In this document: positions 38,480 to 51,884 of the stretch, in pieces
Layout of the letters: each line of letters begins with the position of its first letter
Position numbering within the stretch: position 1 is the first letter of the stretch
Source of the DNA: Tubiluchus corallicola
Lineage: Eukaryota; Priapulida; Priapulimorpha; Priapulimorphida; Tubiluchidae
DNA length: 64,000 bases
Assembly (NCBI GenBank): GCA_030141605.1
Contig: JAQGDQ010000855.1
Location: 23,259 to 87,258, forward strand
Direction of reading: 5' to 3'
Notes under the pieces: model-generated
Seen by the model: the letters and a program-made list of their open reading frames with translations, nothing else
The model's database searches: none
What the model was told of the DNA's origin: nothing
Made by a program: the position numbers and the translations under genes

Positions 38480-40545
38480 TCTGGTAACGTTTTTTCTGTG
38501 GGAAACAACAAATGTATTTCTGTTATAGTTGTAATTATATATAGATCTAGACAGATCTAATTCCGGTTAATATACATTTCTGGTTCTACTTGTAATTATA
38601 TATAGATCTAGACAGATCTAATTGCGTTTAATATGTTCTGGTAACGTTTTTTCTGTGGGAAACAACAAATGTATTTCTGTTATAATTGTAATTATATATA
38701 TAGATCTAGACAGATCTAATTCCGGTTAATATGTATTTCTGGTTCTACTTGTAATTATGTATAGATCTAGACGATCTAATTCCGTTTAATATGTACTGGT
38801 AACGTTTTTTCTGTGGGAAACAACAAATGTATTTCTGTTATAGTTGTAATTATATATAGATCTAGACAGATCTAATTCCGTTTAATATGTTCTGGTAACG
38901 TTTTTTCTGTGGGAAACAACAAATGTATTTCTGTTATAGTTGTAATTATATATAGATCTAGACAGATCTAATTCCGTTTAATATGTTCTGGTAACGTTTT
39001 TTCTGTGGGAAACAACAAATGTAATTCTGTTATAGTTGTAATTATATATAGATCTAGACAGATCTAATTCCGTTTAATATGTTCGGTAACGTTTTTTCTG
39101 TGGGAAACAACAAATGTATTTCTGTTATAGTTGTAATTATATATAGATCATGACAGATCTAATTCCGTTTAATATGTTCGGTAACGTTTTTTCTGTGGGA
39201 AACAACAAATGTATTTCTGTTATAGTTGTAATTATATACAGATCTAGACAGATCTAATTCCGTTTAATATGTTCTAGTAACGTTTTTTCTGTGGGAAACA
39301 ACAAATGTATTTCTGTTATAGTTGTAATTATATATATATCTAGACAGATCTAATTCCGTTTAATATGTTCTGGTAACGTTTTTTCTGTGGGAAACAACAA
39401 ATGTATTTCTGTTATAGTTGTAATTATATATAGATCTAGACAGATCTAATTCCGTTTAATATGTTCTGGTAACGTTTTTTCTGTGGGAAACAACAAATGT
39501 ATTTTTGTTATAGTTGTAATTATATATAGATCTAGACAGATCTAATTCCGTTTAATATGTTCTGGTAACGTTTTTTCTGTGGGAAACAACAAATGTATTT
39601 CTGTTATAGTTGTAATTATATAGATCTAGACAGATCTAATTCCGTTTAATATGTTCTGGTAACGTTTTCTGTGGGAAACAACATGTAATTCTGTTATAGT
39701 TGTAATTATATATAGATCTAGACAGATCTAATTCCGTTTAATATGTTCGGTAACGTTTTCTGTGGGAAACAACAAATGTATTTCTGTTATAGTTGTAATT
39801 ATATATAGATCTGACAGATCTAATTCCGTTTAATATGTTCGGTAACGTTTTTTCTGTGGGAAACAACAAATGTATTTCTGTTATAGTTGTAATTATATAT
39901 AGATCTAGACAGATCTAATTCCGTTTAATATGTTCTAGTAACGTTTTTTCTGTGGGAAACAACAAATGTATTTCTGTTATAGTTGTAATTATATATATAT
40001 CTAGACAGATCTAATTCCGTTTAATATGTTCTGGTAACGTTTTTTCTGTGGGAAACAACAAATGTATTTCTGTTATAGTTGTAATTATATATAGATCTAG
40101 ACAGATCTAATTCCGTTTAATATGTTCTGGTAACGTTTTTTCTGTGGGAAACAACAAATGTATTTCTGTTATAGTTGTAATTATATATAGATCTAGACAG
40201 ATCTAATTCCGTTTAATATGTTCGGTAACGTTTTTTCTGTGGGAAACAACAAATGTATTTCTGTTATAGTTGTAATTATATATAGATCTAGACAGATCTA
40301 ATTCCGTTTAATATGTTCTAGTAACGTTTTTTCTGTGGGAAACAACAAATGTATTTCTGTTATAGTTGTAATTATATATAGATCTAGACAGATCTAATTC
40401 CGTTTAATATGTTCTGGTAACGTTTTTTCTGTGGGAAACAACAAATGTATTTCTGTTATAGTTGTAATTATATATAGATCTAGACAGATCTAATTCCGTT
40501 TAATATGTATCTCTGGATCTACTTGTAATTATGTATAGATCTAAA
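38480..40545. repeat. 96-base satellite array, about 21 copies, between LRR-A and LRR-B
   Basis: The monomer is about 96 bases and includes GGTAACGTTTTTTCTGTGGG, AAACAACAAATGTATTTCTG and TATAGATCTAGACAGATCTA. Terminal monomers differ (TATTTCTGGTTCTACTTG at 38575, 38735 and 40510). Shared rare variants recur at an interval of about 660 bases (TATATATATCTAGAC at 39330 and 39990; GTTCTAGTAACG at 39272 and 39932), indicating duplication of multi-monomer blocks. Confidence 0.96.
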
Positions 40546-40755
40546 CATATCTAATTCTGTGATTTAGTTGCGTGGCTGCACAGATGGAAAAATATATTGG
40601 TGCAAGAAAGAAGAAAAGAAAGAGAAAAAGCAGCATTTTTTGCTAATAAAAACAAATCTACAATAATCTATTTTGCACCAGCTAATAAATAATGTAAAGA
40701 AAAAATAAGTTAGACAGGTAAACAGAATGAGTCGGATCAAGTTAGAGAGTAATAG

Positions 40756-43700
40756 TCAGAAGTTCTTTGATAGCAATAATTCCAAACACAAACAGAAAAA
40801 CAAATTGTAATTGAATTGAATTTGCATGGCAGCATCGTATGCAGATGCAGGAAGTTTGTTGGCGGGATTGCTAGGGTCACAGAATTCAGATAACGTCATT
40901 TCGTGTTCATCGTGAGGGTACGGCGGTACATGGCAATCAAATATAGAAGCCACCCACCAATCAGCCTTCAGCCACCTCATACTGCAGTTGCAATAAAGGG
41001 GGCTTCCTGAAAAACAAAAACGAGAAGTTTCAAAGTGTTGTTGATAAAAGATTGAACCTCAATGTGTTTTTAATACAAACCGTTTTTCTTTTTCTATTAA
41101 GATTTCAGGAAAGTTAAAGCAAAACCGGATTCAATGTTAAACTGTAGGTCAAAGCCTATACCTATAGTATAAAATATTGAAAGGAAACATACTATTTTTT
41201 TGAAAAATGACTTATGGTAAAACAATTATTACTACACAAACAATATTTCACGTTCATGCCACTATTTTTTCGCTGTCACTTTACATGCGTTGGTTAAAGG
41301 GGCTGCATTTCGGAAATGCATTGTACAAAAATGTCCCTCTCAGTTCAGTTGAGTTAGTTTGTGACGAACTGTACGCGTTCGACAGCTTTTGCGTGAGTAC
41401 GTATTTGTGGCAAATTTGAAAGTTAAATTTTTATCTTAAAACTTAATTTTAAATCGCTGAATAGCTTATAGTAGCATCGTACTTCAATTTTCGTATTCGC
41501 AAACAATAGCAAAGCACTCATGGAATATTTTGATGCTAAAAATTGTTAGTTTGTGATGTCATCACTAGTTGGGCTCACCTGCTGTTAGTTAAGGTTTTAT
41601 TCTATTATTTTATTATCAGAAAGGCTTTTGCAGTATTATTGACATTAAAATGTACAGTACGTGAACATATGATAGTATACGCAAAATCATCCTGTTAAAG
41701 ACGTACCGCAGAATGCACAATTTACTTAATTGCTTTCATCTGCTTATAGCAATGTGAAAATTGAACACCACATTGTCTTTAATTCTGCCATGATTAGCAA
41801 AAGCCAAGCATAGAGTAGCGAAGTTTCTTTCTTTTTTCATTTCAACTCTCTACAATGTCTGTGTACATTATAAAAGCATTTGGGTTCATGGAAATGGTGA
41901 AAATTTTGATCCATATAAAACAAAAGAGGGTCTTGTAAAAATTTACTGGGAAAGGGGCACATGTGCCTTAGATGTAGCAGTAAGAACGATCTTGTCCAAG
42001 TGAAAAAAATCTAGTAAAAAAAATTTCAATATTCTAGCAAATCATTAATACAGACTAAAGTGGGCACTTGTGGAACACCTCATTTAGGAAATTCCACCTC
42101 ACTAAAAACGTCCATTGAAAGTGGTGCGTATTTGCTATTATTCGGACAACAATAAACTAGTTATTGTCGAAGTTTATAAACGCAAACTCACCTGTTAGTA
42201 GCAAATTTCACCACACTAAAAACGTCCATTGAAAGTGGGGCGTATTTGGTGTTATTCGGACAACAATAAACTAGTTATTGTCGAAGATTATAAACGCAAA
42301 CTCACCTGTTAGTAGCAAATTTCACCTCAGTAAAAACATCCATTGAAAGTGGTGCGTATTTGGTATTATTCGGACAACGATAAACTAGTTATTGTCGAAG
42401 ATTATAAACGCAAACTCACCTGTTAGTAGCAAATTTCACCTCAGTATAAACATCCATTGAAAGTGGTGCGTATTTGGTGTTATTCGGACAACGATAAACT
42501 AGTTATTGTCGAAGATTATAAACGCAAACTCACCTGTTAGTAGCAAATTTCGCCTCAGTATAAACATCCATTGAAAGTGGTGCGTATTTGCTATTATTCG
42601 GACAACGATAAACTAGTTATTGTCGAAGTTTATAAACGCAAACTCACCTGTTAGTAGCAAATTTCACCTCAGTAAAAACATCCATTGAAAGTGGGGCGTA
42701 TTTGCTATTATTCGGACAACGATAAACTAGTTATTGTCGAAGATTATAAACGCAAACTCACCTGTTAGTAGCAAATTTCACCTCAGTAAAAACATCCATT
42801 GAAAGTGGGGCGTATTTGGTGTTATTCGGACAACGATAAACTAGTTATTGTCGAAGATTATAAACGCAAACTCACCTGTTAGTAGCAAATTTCGCCTCAG
42901 TATAAACATCCATTGAAAGTGGGGCGTATTTGGTGTTATTCGGACAACGATAAACTAGTTATTGTCGAAGATTGTAAACGCAAACTCACCTGTTAGTAGC
43001 AAATTTCGCCTCAGTAAAAACATCCATTGAAAGTGGTGCGTATTTGGTGTTATTCGGACAACGATAAACTAGTTATTGTCGAAAATTATAAACATAAACT
43101 CACCTGTTAGTAGCAAATTTCACCTCAGTAAAAACATCCATTGATAGTGGTGCGTGTTTGCTTTGCTTCGGATAACGATTGTCGAAAATTATAAACATAC
43201 AACTCACCTGTTAGCTCTATTAACATATCCGATGGATGTCTTTCGCGATGAAGTTTTGGCTTCCTCATGTACTTGATGTTAGTCCTGGTAAAGATGATGG
43301 TCCCGATGACGAAATTTATCGAAAGATCCAAGTCGGCATTCACAAGTTGCAAACAGTTACTGATGATTATTTGCCTCACGAAATTCATTTGATCAAACGC
43401 CTTTGGATGAATTCTCTTTAAATTGTTATTATAAGAAATTGTGATGCTATGCCAGACCGAAGCATATATTGCATTTTCTCCAAGCTCTTCTAAGTCAGAC
43501 TTCGTGATGGTTAAGTCATTTATGTCTTTTCTTCTGAGAAACAAATCGGGCAATTGTGCTTCCTTGTAGTGAGAAATTATTAGCTTTCGAAGATAGCATG
43601 GAAAAGTTTTCCAGATTTGTTTCAGTTTTGCAGAAAACAGTTGCTGTCCCACATCGCCACATACAACATTGCATAGGCCAATCGGCGCCACCTGGTGCGA

Positions 43701-46700
43701 ATACCAGTACGTGCATTCTTTGAAGCGCACATCACAGGCATAAATTTTTGCTGGTGTTGTGACCGGCTGCGCTGTAGTAGTAGTTGTTATGTTCTCCATA
43801 CAATGCGAGACGCTTTTTGCTGAAAAAGGCACTTCGGGACATTTCCTTAAGCAAGGTTTGCATTTAACTCTAGCCTCCTTCCAATATTTCGATTGTGCCC
43901 ATTTCAGAGGACAACCACATGAAATTTCATTACCTGTAACAAAATATGACATTAAACAAAATGTGGTATGTTGACAGACATGAATTGTATAAGTTTGATT
44001 GTATAAGTTAGACCACAAAGTAGCAATATGGGACTTTTTACAATATTTCAGGCAACAAACAATGTAAGGTATATATATATATGAAGAATTTGTTAAGAAC
44101 TCCAAAACGTTGTCTTCAGAAACAGCCAGAACTGCTGCAAAGCAAAATATAAATTATTTAACTAATACAGACTTTATTATTTAACTATTTAGCTAATTAC
44201 TTAACTAACACAGTTTTAACACAGTCAAAAATATCTGTAGTTGCAAATAGAACACACCTACTCACCCCCAACTTAAGACTATTTAATATTTGCTATTTGC
44301 AACTTAATTTCTGCTACTCTTTTTCACACAACATTTCCAGAAAATATTTGGAGAAATTTGGAAACATTTGGAAAAATCGGATCAATTTTAGTTGTCGGAA
44401 TGTTCTAAACGTTAGCTTTCTAAACGTGTCTGAAAATTTCTAAGCGTTACTTATGGCATAGTATTAAAAAATATTTCTTATAGCAAGATATTTATGCAAA
44501 TTTAATCGTCATTTGCAATGTGAACTTCAAGCGTCTGCTGTGTTGACCTTCAATCAGAATATACAAAATACCCAGGAGTGGATTAACTCTTTCATAATGC
44601 ACAGTATCATTTGTGTGCAATCGGCTAATACAGCAAATTTCAACTATCCAGACACAACACTTTCATATACTTTAACCTCATGTCTACTCTACATTTAAGG
44701 AGAAATTCCTTTCAAAAAATGAATCAACATTAATTTGTCCTTACAGGCTATCAATAAATTAGTGTGTACGATCACGCAACTGTACACCAGTCTAAGTTAC
44801 TCAATTTATCAAATTAGATCACTCATAAATGTTTGGATAGCCGATACTCTTCTGAATAAAGCAGTACCTAATTTGCAATCATTTAGTTATGTCTGTACTC
44901 ACACAGAAGCAGAAAAGTCATAGATTCTTAGAAGACCTACTTAGAATGGTGCGGACCTGAAGGAGTTAAGGGCCTCACGGGCAAAGGTTATCAACAAACG
45001 AAGGACCTGAACGTATTGGCTACACATCAAATTGTACTATAGGTTTTACATGTCAAATGTAGACGTGCGTTAACTCAAATGTAGATTTAGGTAACTCAAA
45101 TGTAGACTTAGGTGGTTCAAATGTGTTAACAATGGATGTTAAATTTAATCTTCTTTAATTTCAATTTAATAATTGCTCCTAATTTAAAATAACAACCTCA
45201 TAGGCCTACTAATAGTTCACTAATATTCTGTAAACTTTACATGCCATTGGAACTGTTAGAGAAAACAATGCATTCTTAAAATAAACAATGTTTCTTGAGA
45301 GAAACCAATTCATTAATACAGTGCTAATGCATTACTTAAAAAACTAATTAGTGATTCACTGTTCATTGGGAAGTGGGAACCGATTTATTCTTTTCTGCCG
45401 ACATTATACAACCTAACCTAAACAAGACCAACAACTGGTTAAAAACTATACGAAATCATACGAAATGATTGTTTTTTAAGTTGCTCTCTATTTAATCCGT
45501 TGGTCTATTTTACATGATGACTGATGATGAATGAGGGGAATGTTTAAAACTTCTGTAATAAGACGTCTGCTTGCCCACACTGGCCCCACAGTGTCATTTG
45601 TGTTCCTATCTGAGCTGAGAATTGCTTGTTTGAAAAGTAGGTCTCTCACTTTTGAAATGCTTTATTGTGACAGTGTCAAGCATTTAGCATCTAGCACTCA
45701 ACAGAAAACATATTATATATTTTTCAGAAGAGGTCTTGACAAGCCACTAGGCAGTTTCCATTTTTTTGTCAGTTTTCTGTTGTGTTTTCAGGGCAGATTT
45801 TAGAATTCTACTTGTCCAATATCTATAAGGATGATGATGATAATTCCTTACCTTTCAATTCCAGTGAAATCTGCTCAGAAGGTCTCTGTGGATGCAGCTG
45901 GGGCATCCTCATCCTCTTTATCCCTGTTCGTTCTATATCAATCAGACTTATTTCCAAATTATTGCTCAGATCCAGAGCAAGCGTTTTTAGTTTTGGGCAA
46001 TCGTATATCACAATTTCGTCTACGGTATCTATTCGCTCGAAAGCATTTGAGGAGATTGCAGTTAATTTTCTGTGGCGCTTCAACATCAAGGCATAATTAA
46101 CAGTTCCATATATAGATGCTTCATGAATCATTTCAATTTCAGAGTCCACTATTTCAAGTTCGTCTATAACCTTTCCTTTTAGAAAATATTGTGGTAATTC
46201 TTTTTCCTGATAGTTAGCAATAAAAAAATATCGAGTCCAAGTGGGAAGTGATTGTAAGATTAATGTCAAGTCAGATTGAAAGAGTTTCTCAAAGTAACCG
46301 CATACTACAAAGCATCCTTTGCGATCATAAGAAGATTCCACAATAATACACTTTGAAATAGCAAATCCACACACGTCATCTGTACAATTGAGAAAATCTC
46401 CAATTTTTATTTCTTTCTCTGTGTGCTTGAAGGGTGGTATATTGCAATCAATTATCGAGTATTTCCAATTCTTCCTTTTTGTCCACTCCATCTTGCAATC
46501 GCAGTACAGTAGATTTTCTAAAATTAGATTTAAAGGGAGTTAGAAGAACAATTTGCTTGCTAGTAGATTATCAGTAAATTCGATTACAAAAAATGTCACT
46601 TGTATCGTGGAAACTTTGATTTAGGTAGTTGCTTGATCGTATTATTTACCTTCACTTCACTGCCCCTAGAACGATGATAGCGGTTTCGTTTTTTGAGGTT

Positions 46701-49551
46701 CATCTAGCAGTGTCCAAACAAACTACACCTGTAATATAGAGTGTCGCCATATGTTTCGCTTACTGAAACACGTAGAGTTGGAAAGCTAAGTAAAACACGT
46801 GACAAAATGCAGCAAACATATGTATGCTTTTTGTTTGTTTTTCTTTCTTAAACCAAGATTTCTCAATACAAGCCTGGTTTGCTCACTTATCTGATTTCTC
46901 TCCAGCACAGACAGCATTTGTCTTGGCTCATACAGGTGATGGCGACAGTTGCTATTTCTAATTAATAAATCAATACAATAAGGCAGTAACAAAGCACGAA
47001 ACGAGATTGTTTTGATTGTGGAATGGTTTGATTGTGGAATGGTTTGATTGTGGATTGTTTTGATTGTGGAATGGTTTGATTGTGGAATGGTTTGATTGTG
47101 GATTGTTTTGATTGTGGAATGGTTTGATTGTGGAATGGTTTGATTGTGGTATGGTTTGATTGTGGAATGGTTTGATTGTGGAATGGTTTGATTGTGGAAT
47201 GGTTTGATTGTGGATTGTTTTGATTGTGGAATGGTTTGATTGTGAAATGGTTTGATTGTGGATTGTTTTGATTGTGGATTGTTTTGATTGTGGAATGGTT
47301 TGATTGTGGAATGGTTTGAAGGGGATGCTCGTTGTGAGAGCAAACATTAAACAGCAAAACGGTGTACCAGATCCCACAGAAAATGATTTAGATACGTTAT
47401 TAGATATATCCCTTTGTACGCGTGGGCCTTGTTGCCTGACCCATCTCTGTTCCACGAAATAGATAAACAGTAACATACAGCACACGATAGGAAAGCCAAA
47501 AGAGTTTATTTACCTGTTAGCGATATTATTACATCATTTGGCAATCTTTGATTATGCAAGACTGGCATGTCCATTTGCACTAATCCTGTTTCAGACACAA
47601 CCACACTTGCAATCCTCTGATTGTAACTTAGGTCTAAGTTGGCAGTTTTAAGGCTTTCCGCACCAATAATTTGAATACTTCTAACATCAACCATTCTACG
47701 AAATGCTTTTGGATCAATGTACGTTAAGAGGGGATTATTAACTATCCATACAGATCTCAAAACGTTGGCATGCATAAATGACGCAATCAGATTTACAAAC
47801 TTTGATTTACTTATCTGCAGCACTCCAAATGTCTTCTTCTTGAGGAATTTGCGGGGGAAGGAGCTGTCTTTGTAGTTTCTAATCTCCAGGAACTCCACAT
47901 AATCAGGTAGAGTGTTTTGCAGGAACCACATGTTAGAATAACGGAGGCCATATATTTTGCCACATATTAGTCTGCAAGGTGTTTTGCTCACGACTTTACA
48001 CAGATTCCATTTAATTCTTCTACCGCACTGATTTGAATACGGTGGAGACGGTGTGGTGGTTGGTAAGGGCGGGTGTACAGTACTTGCACCACATGCATTA
48101 TCAAAATCTGCAAGATACCATTCTCTAGCTGGAACTCCACATTCGATATAAGAATCTTGCCACCTCTCCGCTTTTGTCCATCTCATCGAACAATTACACA
48201 CAAGTGGATTATCTAGAAAAGGAAAACAGTTTTGGTGTCATATTTCTTTTGTATTTGTGTCATGAGGATTTTGTTGTATGCAGTATAATAATCAAATTTC
48301 AAGAAAAACAGTTGTGTTCTGCTTCAATCTTGCATAAAAACCAACTTCATCTGTGCACTTCAATCTACATTAACAGTAGAGCTTCATCTGTGAACGTCAA
48401 TCTACATTAATAATACAGCTTCATCTGTGAACGTCAATCTACATTCACAGTAAAGCTTTATTAATTCACTTCAATCTACATTAACAGTAAAGCTTTATTA
48501 ATTCACTTAAATCTACATAAATAGTACAGCTTCATCTATGCACTTCAATCTACATTAACAGTTCAGCATCATCTGTGAACGTCAATCTACATTAATAATA
48601 CAGCTTCATCTGTGAACGTCAATCTACATTCACAGTAAAGCTTTATTAATTCACTTAAATCTACATGAATAGTACAGCTTCATCTATGCACTTCAATGTA
48701 CATTAACAGTTCAGCTTCATCTGTGCACTTCAATCTACATTAACAGTAGAGCTTCATCTGTGAACTTCAATCTACATTAACAGTAAAGCTTTATTAATGC
48801 ACTGCAATCTACATGAACAGTACAGCTTCATTTATGCACTTCAATATACGCTAACAGTTCAGCTTCATCTGTGCACTTCGATCTACATTCACAGTACAGT
48901 TTCGTCCATGCACATCGATCTACTTTAACAGTACAGCCTCATCTATGCACTTCAACCTGCATTAACAGAACAGCTTCATCTGTGCACTTCAATCTGCATT
49001 AACAGTACAGCTTCATCTGTGCACTTCACTCTACATTATTAGTACAGCTTCATCTGTGCACTTCAATCTACATTAATGGTGCAGCTTCATCGGTGCACTT
49101 CAATCTACATTAACAGTACAGCTTCATCTATGCACTTCAATCTACATTAACAGTTCAGCTTTATCTGAGCACTTCAATCTTCATTAACAGTTCAGCTTCA
49201 TCTATGCACTTCAATCTACATTAACAGTGCAGCTTCATCTGTGCACTTCACTCTACATTAACAGTACAGTTTCATGTATGCACTGCAACCTACATTAGCA
49301 GTACAGCTTCATCTGTGCACTTCAATCTACATTAACATTACAATTGTTAACGCCAAACAATGACACGATGCAATTTTCATTGTACAAGATTATCACTTCG
49401 TGGTGTGACAGAAGCATTTACAAATGTACATTAACAGCTTCCAGTCTACAAGGGTGCAATAGCTGAATAGTATACAGGTAAATAGGGCCTAATGGCTAGT
49501 ATAAGTGAAAAGGAGAAAGGATAGTGAGCAGACCGCGGCCAAGCATGCACA

Positions 49552-49583
<32 letters not shown>

Positions 49584-50459
49584 CCGGCGTGCGAAGAACA
49601 AAATTTTATCAAATTATTCAGAATAATTCGCAATAACAGGACAAAGAGCAAACGATGTTAGTTACTGCTTTTAAAGAGGTTATTTTATTCAACCAGAAAA
49701 ACTTTTTGGTGATAATTTTTGATGTGCAGTAAAGTCGACTATGCAATTGACCATACTTTCGCACGGTCGTGTGCTTTTATCCGGAAATCATGCATTTCGA
49801 AAAAACAACTTACCCGCAATATAGAAGGATATATTCTCTGCTGGAAGATTTGGTGGAAAGATCGGCCTTGTTAAATAATCTGTAGCTGTTGATACTATCG
49901 CAAACATTGAGATCTTTGGGTTTGATGAAAAGTCTAAGCTTGTTACGTCCAGTTTTAACGAATTCTGGATTCTCAACACGGTTAGGTTGTCTAATCTTGA
50001 AAAGGCTTGGGGATGTATCGTTTTTAGTTCATAATTGTCTTCCAATATTATATTGTCAACGTCTCCATAGAAAGCATCACTGTCAATAGTTTCGAGTTTC
50101 TTAGAGTCTCTAATCTGCAAAACATTCACTTGTTTTTCGTCTAGAAAGTAATCAGGTAAAGTCGGATCATCGTACTTAAAAATTGTGATTTCTGATAAAT
50201 TATTTTTCATTGCACCAACTACTTCACCAAGTGCTATTTTATCAAGTGGCTCTTTTATACCACACAAAACTTCGCAGAAGTATATGCCGGATTTGTAGCC
50301 CTCAACAATTACAACAAAAGTACAGTTTTGTCTCCACCAATCACCTCCACATCCATACACGGTCATATGTACTCCATGTATCTGCTGAATTGATTTAAAT
50401 GTAATAACAATGAAATATCCAAATATCAATGCAGTAAACAAAAAGTTATTATTGAACAT
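40756..50459 (-). CDS. LRR-A: four-module LRR surface protein, five exons
   Basis: Exons 50459-49814, 48212-47514, 46517-45852, 43933-43208 and 41006-40756 join in frame, every junction in phase 1, to give 995 aa. The start has a signal-anchor-like hydrophobic stretch (residues 5-22). Each of exons 1-4 ends in a 150-200-residue LRR block containing L-P-x-x-F-L, I-x-x-x-A-F and similar repeats. Exons 2-5 each begin with the C-terminal cap of the preceding block (NPLVCNC, NLLYCDC, NEISCGC, SPLYCNC) and exons 2-4 continue with the Cys-rich cap of the next block. Pro/Thr linkers lie near residues 260 and 725. After the last cap the protein ends in a short hydrophobic tail (FFCLCLELLL), fitting a GPI signal better than a membrane receptor. 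The family matches LRR-B, downstream on the same strand. The role in recognition or adhesion is inferred. Confidence 0.9.
41120..41660. repeat. Dispersed repeat R1, copy 2
   Basis: Same ordered blocks as 24520-25100, including AAGCAAAACCGGATTC, CATTTCGGAAATGCATTGT and TTAGTTTGTGATGTCATCA. It lies in intron 4 of LRR-A, close to the last exon. Confidence 0.65.
42075..43207 (-). repeat. 114-base minisatellite carrying the exon-4 splice donor
   Basis: In LRR-A intron 4, starting at the donor itself, a 114-base unit is repeated about nine times. On the gene's strand each unit contains CTACTAACAG|GTGAGTTTG, matching the true donor CTAACAG|GTGAGT at 43208/43207. The first interval is shorter (about 101 bases); the others are 114-115. 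Copies differ by a few substitutions. CTGAGGTGAAAT in each unit is a second, weaker donor-like site. Confidence 0.95.
44740..44930. repeat. Dispersed repeat also seen at 22680-23000
   Basis: Shares GTGTACGATCACGCAA-type, CTTCTGAATA and CAATCATTTAGTTATGT-type blocks with the copy in protease 3 intron 5. It lies in LRR-A intron 3. Confidence 0.55.
45038..45225. mobile_element. Half copy of the TA-flanked MITE
   Basis: It begins TATAGGTTTTACATGTCAAA and continues with the CAAATGTAGAC sub-repeats and the AATTTAATCTTCTTTAATTT interior of 18898-19341 (reverse orientation). The other terminus is missing. It lies in intron 3 of LRR-A. Confidence 0.75.
46994..47325. repeat. 16-base minisatellite in LRR-A intron 2
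   Basis: About 20 copies of GTGGAATGGTTTGATT, with a GTGGATTGTTTTGATT variant interspersed. Because the unit lacks stops and is not a multiple of three, all three frames of the minus strand stay open (Ser/Thr/Ile/Lys/Pro/His/Asn/Gln repeats). It is intronic, not coding. Confidence 0.96.
48320..49345. repeat. 37-base minisatellite in LRR-A intron 1
   Basis: About 27 diverged copies built on CTTCATCTGTGCACTTCAAT followed by CTACATTAACAGTACAG. More divergent between units than the other arrays, so older. Immediately right of it the sequence becomes unique. Confidence 0.93.
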
Positions 50460-51880
50460 GGTTGACTATAACAAACTTTTGGAACTTTTTTCAATTGTTC
50501 AAAGAAACGACTTTCTAAACCGCTTTGGAACTTTTGCGCAATTTCAGTAATAGTAATTGTCTTAGAACAATGCAAAAAAATTTCTCCTGTTGTTTTTGCA
50601 AAGAATTTACAATTATGGAATTAAAAATTTATTTTCAATGCGGCAACCCTTTGTTCCATTATTTCAATATTTCGTTGGTAGTAAATAATTCTGTATTGGT
50701 TGGGTTCCTGTTTGCAAGCCTGCCACAAAAATCAAACTGGAACTATTAATTAAAAACTGGGTGGCAAATCAGTATGCCAAATTTTAATGCAGTTAGAGAA
50801 CATATCCAAAACTTTGCTAATTTCAAGTTTTTACAATGACCTTATCTTTGTTATGGATAGATAATGTTTTAAATGCATTTACAGAATGAATTAAACATTG
50901 AAACATTGATTCACTGAGAATGAATTGAAACACTGTACCTAAACAAATCATAGAGGCATAAATTATATATTATTATTAAATTATAATTATAGAGACATAA
51001 AGAAAGCGTTTACATCCAGAAGTGCTATAGTTTTTTTAGGAACACCATAACTTTTTCTTAAGCTTTACAAAGAACTTGTTCATTTATTTGCAAAACACTT
51101 TTATTTTTTAGTTGTCATGTAAAATAGTAATTCATAAATAAATCACAAATCACACAGCAGAATTAAGAAAGTTATTCTATTGAAGCAGCTTTAAAGCACT
51201 TTTACATTAGTAAGATAAGGATATGCCAACTTCCAAGAAACCCCACGCCTAATGCAGTATAGACAAATAAAAAAACCTTAAAAACTTAGGGTTGTTTGAA
51301 GTCAGATATCCGTCCATGAAATATTAAATAAAGACAAATAAACACATTAAAGTGGGGAAAGGAAGTAAAAAAATCCACGTTACTTAATAGATTTTAAACC
51401 TGTCACAGTGTAAGATGCTCACCTGTGACAGATGGAGAGTGTAGGACTGTTGCCAAGCCAACGTTTCTACATCTCTCATACCTATGCTTAGTAATGTGGA
51501 ACAAGTCACCAATTACACACTTCTAATAGTATTACTAAAGTAAGTTATCATCTAGATCGGTATTAAAAAGATCATGTGGAGAGTGCCCCAAGAACAAACA
51601 ATGTGCACTGGGCTGAGTAGACAACATCGTTTACTTATCATTTTCTATCCCTTTTTTATAAACATTTGTGCATACTTTTTTTAGTGGACAGCTTCAGTTT
51701 CAGCTTTACAAAGTGTATAGCATTTGTAAGAGCTGACTAGCAAGGCATTTTTACATTTCATTAGTAGTATGTTTCTAGAAAATATCCTTATTATTGCTTG
51801 TTTTGTGTTTTGCATTGCGTGTGTATTTTAGCATTTGTGACTCTACTTACTTTACTTGCTTACTTGCTTACCTGTCAAGC
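50460..51880. other. Upstream region of LRR-A; nothing coding seen
   Basis: The LRR-A promoter should lie here. No firm TATA/initiator pair or element terminus could be assigned. A GTTTACATC-rich, AT-rich composition with no long frame. Confidence 0.35.
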
Positions 51881-51884
51881 TCCT

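Noticed and set aside
43125-43207. Extension of LRR-A exon 4 as the true C-terminus
   Set aside because: The open frame reads through a perfect donor; splicing to 41006 yields the expected C-terminal cap. Kept only as a possible alternative form.
46786-47485. Minus-strand frames of 131-185 residues rich in Ser/Thr/His/Pro/Asn/Gln
   Set aside because: All three frames are open because of the 16-base repeat, and the region is intron 2 of LRR-A.
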